Assembly (NCBI GenBank): GCA_022709485.1 | Contig: JAKLIS010000080.1 | Coordinates: forward strand, 1-6,536 | Reading direction: 5' to 3' | DNA length: 6,536 nucleotides | Source of the DNA: Elusimicrobiota bacterium | GTDB lineage: Bacteria > Elusimicrobiota > Elusimicrobia > F11 | In this document: one piece after another, positions 1 to 5,933 of the stretch | How the letters are laid out: each line of letters starts with the position of its first letter | Position numbering within the stretch: the first letter of the stretch is position 1 | Notes under the pieces: generated by a model | What the model saw: only the letters and a program-made list of their open reading frames with translations | What the model was told of the DNA's origin: nothing | Database searches by the model: none | Translations under genes and position numbers: made by a program

Positions 1-10
1 TTCAATCCTT

Positions 11-30
11 CCCGCCTTGGGCGGATTTTT
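11..30 (+). terminator. Possible weak intrinsic terminator, oriented for plus-strand transcription
   Basis: Seen in sequence: CCGCC at 12-16 and GGCGG at 20-24 form a 5-bp GC stem with a 3-base TTG loop, followed by ATTTTT at 25-30. The T-tract lies on the right, so the classical orientation stops transcripts arriving from the left, implying a convergent plus-strand gene beyond the edge. On the minus strand the hairpin sits immediately after the pheA stop codon and has an A-tract before it but no T-tract after it, so it would be a poor terminator for this operon unless it works with sequence outside the window. The stem is short and no folding energy was computed. Confidence 0.4.
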
Positions 31-1096
31 AGTAGGGATAAGAACCCAGGACTTTTAAGGAAGAACATTTTTCCCTAAGGGCGGAGAGCGCTCTTTGTAC
101 ATTTTTCTGAGACAAATGCCCTGAAAAATCGACAAAGAAAATGTATTCCCAGGCTTTTTTCTTGGTGGGCCGGGATTCAATCTTGGTCAAATTAAGGCCT
201 TCACGCTGAAAAGGCTCAAGCATTTCATGAAGAGCGCCCACCTTATCTTTGAGCGAAAACATGATGGAGGTTTTATCCTTGCCGGAAGCCGGCGCGGCGG
301 TTCGGCCGATGATCAAAAACCGGGTGGCGTTGTCTTTGGTGTCTTCTATTCGCTGAGCCACCAATTTTAAGTGATACATTTGCCCCGCCATCAGGGAGGC
401 GATGGCCGCGTTGGAGGCGTCCAAAGTGGCTTTTAAGGCGGCATCGGATGTCGAAGCAGCCTCGGTCACCGCGGCTTTGGGCAAATGAGTGTCCAACCAT
501 TTCCGGCACTGCGCCAAGGCTTGGGGATGGGAATGCACGGTTTTAATTTCTTTGATATTCCCGGACAAATTGAACAGGTTTTGATTCACGGGCTCTTCCC
601 GCTCGGCCACAATCAAAAGGTCGGATTCGAAAAACATATCCAGGGAATGGTTGACAATTCCTTCCGTCGAGTTCTCGATGGGCACAACCCCGAAATCCGC
701 GCGTTTATGTTCCACCTCAAAGAACACGTCTTTAATGGAAGGAAGGGGGACGTATTGGCAGTTTCGTCCAAAATGTTTAAGCGCCGCCTGATGAGTGAAG
801 GTAGCTTCGGGTCCAAAAAATGCAATCACAAATTTTTTCTGAATCGACCGGCAAGCCGTGAACACGGCTTGAAAGATATCATCAATCTCGTCTTCGCTTA
901 GAGGGCCTTTGTTTTTTGAGATGAGACGCTCCAAAATTTTCCGCTCACGTTCGCCGGAAAAAATACTCACTTTTTCTTTTTCTTTAACTTTTCCGATTTT
1001 CTGGGCCACTTGGGCGCGGCGATTCAGTAAAGAAAGAAGCTCATCATCGACGGTATCGATGGCTTTTCGCAATGATTCTAATGATTCCAGGCTCAT
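29..1096 (-). CDS. pheA: Bifunctional chorismate mutase / prephenate dehydratase (P-protein)
   Basis: Cytoplasmic enzyme of phenylalanine synthesis: converts chorismate to prephenate, then decarboxylates and dehydrates it to phenylpyruvate. The 355 residues hold the three usual domains in order. Residues about 5-86 are an AroQ-type chorismate mutase (R10, R27, K38, R50 and E51 align by eye with E. coli R11, R28, K39, R51 and E52). Residues about 89-265 are prephenate dehydratase, with GPEATF at 95-100, PIENSTEG at 139-146 and the catalytic-type TRF at 258-260. Residues about 275-350 are an ACT domain with GALH at 287-290 and ESRP at 307-310, the expected phenylalanine-binding elements, so feedback inhibition is likely. 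Length is close to the family norm. The ATG start is the only reasonable one: the preceding in-frame codons run straight back to the stop of the upstream gene, 18 bases away. No clear Shine-Dalgarno sequence precedes it. It is the last gene of the visible operon and unrelated in pathway to its envelope-gene neighbours. Confidence 0.96.
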   Translation of the reverse strand: MSLESLESLRKAIDTVDDELLSLLNRRAQVAQKIGKVKEKEKVSIFSGERERKILERLISKNKGPLSEDEIDDIFQAVFTACRSIQKKFVIAFFGPEATFTHQAALKHFGRNCQYVPLPSIKDVFFEVEHKRADFGVVPIENSTEGIVNHSLDMFFESDLLIVAEREEPVNQNLFNLSGNIKEIKTVHSHPQALAQCRKWLDTHLPKAAVTEAASTSDAALKATLDASNAAIASLMAGQMYHLKLVAQRIEDTKDNATRFLIIGRTAAPASGKDKTSIMFSLKDKVGALHEMLEPFQREGLNLTKIESRPTKKKAWEYIFFVDFSGHLSQKNVQRALSALREKCSSLKVLGSYPY

Positions 1097-1114
1097 AAGT
1101 GGGCTGATTTTAAC

Positions 1115-2023
1115 CTATTTCAAAGGAGGTTTGTATTTGACTAATTTGGCTTCGAAAGACCCTATCATGACCTGCGAGCTCAGAAGCACCGGCATTTTCC
1201 TTTCGTCGTCGGTGAGCCAAATATGCATCTTCCCCCCCCGCGCCTTAAAAATGGCATCGCCCATGATATAGGGAGCCACCCGTATGCACTTGAATTCCCC
1301 GGCCGGAACTTTAACCTTATGGGTTTTCGAATGGACAACCACTTTCAAGGGATGGACCCCATCGTCTGAAAATACCTCAATGAGGTATTCCTTCCCTCGT
1401 TCAAGAGGCAAAGTCCTCACATAGTACAAAGTCGCCAGGATGTCTAAGACGGGCCGGCTTATAAACCCCTCTTCGGTGCGGGTCTTTCCCTTATATTTCT
1501 TTTCAAAAAAATATTTCCCGGATTTGTAATCAATGGCGGTATTCCGGATGACTTTATATTTGCCTTCACGAAGATTTTGGTGAAAATTGATGGAGGCAAA
1601 AGATTCCTTATCCACTCTGGACCCGTTAAAATCCCGAACTTTAAAAATATGGTCAAAAAAATCATTTGTTCGGGCATTTGAATTAATATTAATGGTGTGA
1701 CGCCCGTCAACAACGGGTCCCTCCTCCAATTTTAAGTCGGCCTTCCCCGCGTTCACAAATTCGTAACCGATTTCAAACGAAAGTTCCTCCCCCACATCAA
1801 AGGCTTTGAACTCAAAAGGAGGTAAAAATATCGGAAGGGTTGTAGACATGTCCATATGATATGGAGTGGTGGAGAGGTTGTGGATTTGAAAAGGGAGCGG
1901 GGATGGAGTGGGCGCTGTCTCAGTGGAGACGGCGGGAAGTTCGGCATGAATCAAACCGGACCCTCCTAAAAGTGAGATAAAAAAGCACGCGCCGATCCCC
2001 ATTTGCTTAAATCGTTTCTTCAC
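1115..2023 (-). CDS. Secreted DUF3108 family protein
   Basis: A 302-residue exported protein of unknown function. The N-terminus is a typical Sec signal peptide: KKRFK charged stretch, hydrophobic core at about 8-24, and a likely signal peptidase I site after A27 (IHA before ELP). No lipobox cysteine is present, so it is probably soluble in the periplasm or peripheral to a membrane. Residues about 30-70 are rich in Pro, Ser and Thr and look like a linker. The rest matches DUF3108 as I know it: GEELSFEIGYEF at 78-89 with AGKADL just after, the LDILATLYYVR segment at 193-203, PAGEFKCIRV at 240-249 and IWLTDDERKMPVLL at 268-281. The start is GTG, overlapping the upstream TGA stop as GTGA, with GGAG eight bases before it; it places the signal peptide correctly. 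Position in an LPS/glycosyltransferase operon suggests an envelope role, but no molecular activity can be inferred. Confidence 0.85.
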   Translation of the reverse strand: MKKRFKQMGIGACFFISLLGGSGLIHAELPAVSTETAPTPSPLPFQIHNLSTTPYHMDMSTTLPIFLPPFEFKAFDVGEELSFEIGYEFVNAGKADLKLEEGPVVDGRHTININSNARTNDFFDHIFKVRDFNGSRVDKESFASINFHQNLREGKYKVIRNTAIDYKSGKYFFEKKYKGKTRTEEGFISRPVLDILATLYYVRTLPLERGKEYLIEVFSDDGVHPLKVVVHSKTHKVKVPAGEFKCIRVAPYIMGDAIFKARGGKMHIWLTDDERKMPVLLSSQVMIGSFEAKLVKYKPPLK

Positions 2024-4146
2024 GGATTAATCTCCAATTTATGCGACTCTCCGCGGATTTCTCTTATATTCAAATCAAAGGGAGCGCGAGAATATGCCAT
2101 CAAAGGGACTTTAAAATCGGTGGCAGCGCGGAAGAAAAAGGAGGGCAAGGGAATTCTAAAAATCTTTATCCCTTTCAATTGGGTAAAAAAGAAGCGATCT
2201 CGGACGAATGCGGCCAATTTTATCTCCAAAGGAATTCCGCGAACGGTGCCCGAAAGTTTCACAAGCGAATCTTGAAATTCGAGATTTAAATCTTTGAGTC
2301 CTTTTGTCTTGGCTTGCAAATATTCTACGAGCGGTTCCACATTGAGTTCCGCCTTGGGATCTAATTTATCCAGTTTTAAAAGCTGGATCTCCTGGAAATT
2401 GAGAAAAAGAGGGAGATTGATCTGCGGATTAACCAAATGTAAAACCACTTTCTCCAAAGTGACTCCCTTATAAACGACTTCCCGGCATTCCATCCGCAAA
2501 TCACGAAGTTGTCCCCGGCCCATATCCGCTGACGATCCTCCGATGGCTTTGAATTTAACTCCTTTGGCGACAATATTGGGGAGAACAAGCTCCTTGAGTT
2601 CAATATTGAAAAGGTCCATCCCCGCTGTTTTCACAGGAACGGGATCACAAATAAAAAGAACGGCTTCTGAATTATCCGGCAAAGGCCATCGGGCCGCCTC
2701 TTTATAGACTTGCTTAAACCAGGAACCAGGATCGTTGATAAAACGAGAACACATTTCCGCGGTTTCCGTCGAATTTGGAGGGCCTAAATCTCCCGTTTTT
2801 AATAAGACAAAATCATACAATTCAAATGTTCTCTTTTTGGAAGGACCCTTGAACGCAAATGAATCCGCTTTTTCAAGGCGACGAATCACATTCAAGGGCG
2901 TGCTGTGAAAAAATGGCGCGTTGGAAATCGTCAACACCCGTGAAAAGCGGCCGTCCGGCCCCTTCAATTCCAAAATCTTTTTGATGATGGGCCGAATAGG
3001 CCATTGTCCCTTGTAAACTTCCTGGCGAGATAAGACGGGCGCTTGAAAGATTTTTGTTTTAATGACCCAAGAAGGTCCCGGGATAAAATGGACCAATAGA
3101 AAATAAAAGCACGTTAAAGCGATAACCGAGACAAAATGCATCCGCCTTTCTCCCGATAGCCACGCCGCAGATAAAACCGCCGCCGCAGGGAGCCCCGGCA
3201 TGGTGTAGCGTAAATTGTGATTGGTGATTAGGCTAAAAAGGAAAATGGGTCCGACAAACCATAGAAAAACGGGCGTCAATTTAGGCCGCCAAAAAATGGC
3301 CGCTAACCCCGGGATGAGGAGTAGCACAAAGACCAAATCCATTTGATGTAGAAGCGCCGCCACATACCAGAGGAACCTGAAACCCGGAGGCAAAGGAATC
3401 TCCGCCGCGGGCGAGGAATCCGCCACAGAGACGACGCGTTTAAGGACCGGAATCCAATTAGCTGAATACCAAGGCCCCGCCACCGCGAGAAAAATTAAAC
3501 ATGCCGCTAAGGGCCCTTTCCATGTTTTTTTCCGAAGGCAAACCCACAAGGAAAATAATGCGGGGATAAGCAAATAACCCGGAGCGGGCCACTTCGTGAG
3601 CCACGCCAAAGCCGCCCCCAGGCCAAAACCAGCGCTCCATCCGATTTTGGATAGATTGTCTGAACGAATAAGGCACAACATGGCGAATGTGACCCAGGCC
3701 GAAAGAGCGACGTCCAAAATATTCAGCCGGGCCATTTGGACAAATATCGGATAACAGCTCACAAGAAAAGCGGACGTCAGCGCGGCCCACCGCCCCATCA
3801 AAAAATCCGATATCATGAAAACGCAAACAATCAGTAACGCCAGGTAGAAAAAGTTAACCACCGCTCCCGCGTCCGCCACGTCAACCGTCCAATTTAAAAC
3901 CAAGGCCAGCGGCAGGTGATACAACGGCGGATAATTAAACACGGCGGGTTTAAATAGGGCGGAAAATCCTTCTTCACCGAATTGTTCCCGATAATCCATC
4001 GCAATGGTGGTGTGCACGGATTCGTCCCATGCCAAAGGGCGCTCGTCTTTGTGGGTCCAGAGGATGAGAACCAAAGCGTTCAAAAGCAAAATACCCATTA
4101 AGGCCAAAAACCATCCGGCAGACGTTTGGAATTCGTTATTTTTCAT
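2020..4146 (-). CDS. Family 39 (ArnT/PMT-type) membrane glycosyltransferase with C-terminal DUF2993/LmeA-like domain
   Basis: A 708-residue inner-membrane protein. Residues 1 to about 355 form a GT-C fold with roughly 11-12 hydrophobic segments. The first periplasmic loop carries the WDE motif (W40 D41 E42), the acidic site expected for GT39 enzymes that use polyprenyl-phosphate sugars. NYPPLYH at 71-77 and MARLNILDVAL at 138-148 are also typical. Residues about 356-505 are a soluble, presumably periplasmic region like the tail of ArnT relatives, ending in a LPDNSEAVLFI stretch (489-499). Residues about 511-708 (nucleotides 2023-2616) are an extra domain resembling DUF2993/LmeA: alternating beta strands, a VEPLVEYLQ helix (603-611), LVKLSGTVRGIPLEIKLAA (628-646), IPLPS (665-669) and an amphipathic end FDLNIREIRGES (690-701). 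Donor sugar and acceptor cannot be told from sequence; the neighbours suggest LPS or another cell-surface glycolipid or glycan. The ATG start overlaps the phosphatase gene by 11 bases; the end overlaps the DUF3108 gene by 4. Confidence 0.88.
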   Translation of the reverse strand: MKNNEFQTSAGWFLALMGILLLNALVLILWTHKDERPLAWDESVHTTIAMDYREQFGEEGFSALFKPAVFNYPPLYHLPLALVLNWTVDVADAGAVVNFFYLALLIVCVFMISDFLMGRWAALTSAFLVSCYPIFVQMARLNILDVALSAWVTFAMLCLIRSDNLSKIGWSAGFGLGAALAWLTKWPAPGYLLIPALFSLWVCLRKKTWKGPLAACLIFLAVAGPWYSANWIPVLKRVVSVADSSPAAEIPLPPGFRFLWYVAALLHQMDLVFVLLLIPGLAAIFWRPKLTPVFLWFVGPIFLFSLITNHNLRYTMPGLPAAAVLSAAWLSGERRMHFVSVIALTCFYFLLVHFIPGPSWVIKTKIFQAPVLSRQEVYKGQWPIRPIIKKILELKGPDGRFSRVLTISNAPFFHSTPLNVIRRLEKADSFAFKGPSKKRTFELYDFVLLKTGDLGPPNSTETAEMCSRFINDPGSWFKQVYKEAARWPLPDNSEAVLFICDPVPVKTAGMDLFNIELKELVLPNIVAKGVKFKAIGGSSADMGRGQLRDLRMECREVVYKGVTLEKVVLHLVNPQINLPLFLNFQEIQLLKLDKLDPKAELNVEPLVEYLQAKTKGLKDLNLEFQDSLVKLSGTVRGIPLEIKLAAFVRDRFFFTQLKGIKIFRIPLPSFFFRAATDFKVPLMAYSRAPFDLNIREIRGESHKLEINP
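2032..2035 (-). promoter_or_regulatory. Shine-Dalgarno sequence for the DUF3108 gene
   Basis: GGAG lies eight bases upstream of the GTG start at 2021-2023, inside the 3' end of the glycosyltransferase gene. It supports the GTG codon as the true start, together with the signal peptide it opens and the GTGA stop/start overlap. Confidence 0.6.
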
Positions 4147-4690
4147 TCTCTATAATCCATTTGGCCGCTGTAAATAAATCGCGCGAGACATGCGAATTTT
4201 TTCCAATTCCTTTAAGCGCCTCTTTTCCGGCGCCCGTTAACACCAAAACTCCTCTGGCTCCGATATTGGCGGCCAATTCAAGGTCTCTTTTTTGATCACC
4301 CACCACATAGGACTTCTTCAAATCCAAATGGAGCTGGCTCGCGGCCATTTCCGCCAATCCCGGGTTCGGTTTCCGGCATTTGCATCCCGCATCCGGCAAA
4401 TGAGGGCAAAAATAAAATCCATCCAGCCTTGCGTTCCGTTTGGTAAATATCTTCTGAAGTCTGTCATGGATTTTTTTAACCGTTTGAGCGGTAAAAAAAC
4501 CCCTCCCCACACCCGACTGATTGGATATCAAGACAAGCTTGAAGCCGGCCCTTTTAAGCCACACCAAACCTTTGAGCGCAGAGGGGTAAATCTTTAGGTT
4601 TTTCTCGGTGGCCAAATAACCGCGTTCCCGTAAGATGGTGCCGTCCCTATCTAAAAAAACGGCCCGGGCTTTTTTTCTGGTTTTTTTAAT
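4136..4690 (-). CDS. gmhB: D-glycero-heptose-1,7-bisphosphate phosphatase-like HAD phosphatase (GmhB/HisB-N family), probable AUU start
   Basis: A cytoplasmic phosphatase that, as GmhB, removes the C7 phosphate of heptose-1,7-bisphosphate on the way to ADP-heptose. With the start proposed here it has 184 residues, near the 191 of E. coli GmhB. Motifs seen: HAD motif I FLDRDGT at 12-18 (D14 nucleophile, D16 acid/base), motif II ISNQSG at 55-60, zinc-type ligands C95, H97, C103 and C105 in CPHLPDAGCKC, motif III CRKPNPG at 105-111 (K107), and motif IV GDQKRDLELA at 131-140. The first ATG/GTG/TTG in frame is a TTG at 4613-4615, but starting there would delete motif I, so it cannot be the start of a working enzyme. 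Upstream to the in-frame TGA (4709-4711) no standard start exists; ATT at 4688-4690, five bases after GGAGG, is the best candidate. Histidinol-phosphate phosphatase or another sugar-phosphate substrate is possible, but the heptosyltransferase-like gene two places upstream favours heptose. Confidence 0.87.
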   Translation of the reverse strand: MKKTRKKARAVFLDRDGTILRERGYLATEKNLKIYPSALKGLVWLKRAGFKLVLISNQSGVGRGFFTAQTVKKIHDRLQKIFTKRNARLDGFYFCPHLPDAGCKCRKPNPGLAEMAASQLHLDLKKSYVVGDQKRDLELAANIGARGVLVLTGAGKEALKGIGKNSHVSRDLFTAAKWIIENEK

Positions 4691-5933
4691 TTTTTCCTCC
4701 GTAACAATTCAATCTGGAAAAGGCTTCTATCGTTCCTAAAAAGGCCCAAAAAATACTGGCCACTTCAACGTCATTTAACCAGGATTCAGTAAGTCCAGCA
4801 ATCATAAAGGCCACAAAGATTCCCACCACTCGCCATTGCAAACTCTTATTTAAGTTTCTAATCCATATTACAACGACGGTAAAAATCCATAAAAGCAGGC
4901 CCAATCCCACCAGTCCCCTTTCCGCGGCCGACTGAATAAAAATGTTGTGAGTTTCAGACCATTTATGTTTCGGGCCATAAGGATCATTGGGGATTTGGAT
5001 GGACACTTTCCTCACCCCCACGCCTAAAAATGGTTTTTGACGAATAATCTCGGCTGCTTTGAGCCAAATAGAGGTTCTAATAGACTTGGATAGCTGCGCG
5101 TCTCGGGGGCCGGCGGAATTTGAAAAAATGGTCGCCGCCCGGCCTCGAAGCGACGGAGAAAATGACATAAAAGCCAAACATAAAGCGATCACGGCCAATA
5201 ACCTGAGTTTCGGAGTTTCCCTCCAGAAAAACACGGTGATAGTCACTATCCCCAAGGCCAATCCCAACCATATTCCGCGCCCCTGAGAAGCCAGAAGACC
5301 TCCCGCCGTTAACAATAAACCCATCATTAGCAAAAAAGAAGAAAGCTTAGGTTTTATCCTGCTGTCCCATCCTTCTCTCGAAATAGTCAAAAAAATAAAG
5401 AAGGCCGGCATGAGAGTTTCTGCGTATGTTAAGGGGTGGCTTCGGGACGCAACGGCCCGCTCCATGCGCGAGGCCAATTCATTGACAAGCCAGGAAGGCC
5501 AACGGGAATAAAATTCAGGAACATGGTAAGTTTGGAGGGTGGGGTTGTAGATAATTCCAGAATACCCCTGTAATATCCCCCAGAGGCCGGCGAAAGCCGC
5601 GGCCGCGCAAAAACCGATGATGGTTTTCTTTAAATCTGAGGGCGAAACAAAATGCGCAAAAAGGAAAAAGAACAGGATCCCGTCTTGGGCCTTTATTGCT
5701 TTGGCCCATCCGCCCCATTGGTTGAGCAAAGTGGTCAATGCGCCCCACAGAACATAGGCAAGGAGGGGCAGATCCAATGAGGAAAATTTGAGATGACCGC
5801 CGTATTCTTTATCTTTCCATCGACGGAAAAAGAAATAGGCCAAGGCCAGGCCGCCAAAAATATATGTTCCCGAAATTGACAAACAAAGGCTGGCACCCAA
5901 CCCCGCAAAGATAAAATGGCGGACTTTGTTCAT
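4686..5933 (-). CDS. O-antigen ligase / polymerase-type membrane protein (Wzy_C, WaaL-like)
   Basis: A 415-residue polytopic inner-membrane protein with about ten or more hydrophobic segments. It would transfer a polyprenyl-diphosphate-linked glycan to the lipid A core on the periplasmic face (ligase), or polymerise such units. Features typical of the family: SQGRGIWLGLALGI at 216-229 opening the Wzy_C region, R286 in SIRTSIW, PFLGVG at 301-306, and a large periplasmic loop ending in THNIFIQSAAERGLVGL (328-344). R219, R286 and H329 are the candidates for the conserved Arg/Arg/His functional residues of WaaL. Start: an in-frame ATG exists at 6003-6005, but it would overlap the upstream gene by 76 bases and add a polar Gly/Ser-rich tail. 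The ATG at 5931-5933 forms an ATGA overlap with the upstream stop and begins directly with MNKVRHF and the first membrane segment, so it is preferred. Ligase and Wzy polymerases share this domain and cannot be separated on sequence alone; proximity to core-heptose genes favours ligase. Confidence 0.86.
   Translation of the reverse strand: MNKVRHFIFAGLGASLCLSISGTYIFGGLALAYFFFRRWKDKEYGGHLKFSSLDLPLLAYVLWGALTTLLNQWGGWAKAIKAQDGILFFFLFAHFVSPSDLKKTIIGFCAAAAFAGLWGILQGYSGIIYNPTLQTYHVPEFYSRWPSWLVNELASRMERAVASRSHPLTYAETLMPAFFIFLTISREGWDSRIKPKLSSFLLMMGLLLTAGGLLASQGRGIWLGLALGIVTITVFFWRETPKLRLLAVIALCLAFMSFSPSLRGRAATIFSNSAGPRDAQLSKSIRTSIWLKAAEIIRQKPFLGVGVRKVSIQIPNDPYGPKHKWSETHNIFIQSAAERGLVGLGLLLWIFTVVVIWIRNLNKSLQWRVVGIFVAFMIAGLTESWLNDVEVASIFWAFLGTIEAFSRLNCYGGKN
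4696..4700 (-). promoter_or_regulatory. Strong Shine-Dalgarno sequence setting the AUU start of the phosphatase gene
   Basis: GGAGG, within the last codons of the ligase gene (its C-terminal Gly-Gly-Lys), is followed by five A residues and then ATT at 4688-4690. It is the strongest ribosome-binding sequence I noticed in the window and is correctly spaced for this non-standard start codon. No ATG, GTG or TTG in the phosphatase frame lies at a usable distance. Confidence 0.6.

Noticed and set aside
1123..1129. AAAGGAGG-like ribosome-binding sequence on the plus strand near the DUF3108/pheA junction
   Set aside because: It is the complement of the C-terminal codons of DUF3108 (YKPPLK) and no plausible plus-strand gene starts after it.
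485..1271. Open frames on the plus strand opposite pheA and its junction (485-901 and 909-1271)
   Set aside because: Their translations show no recognisable family and they lie wholly opposite strongly supported minus-strand genes; they are antisense shadows.
4151..4156. TATAAT, a perfect -10 hexamer on the plus strand
   Set aside because: It lies inside the 3' end of the phosphatase gene on the opposite strand, I see no convincing -35 element, and no plus-strand gene follows.
4613..4615. TTG as the start of the phosphatase gene
   Set aside because: Starting here removes the HAD motif I DxDGT nucleophile region, which is encoded intact just upstream in the same frame.
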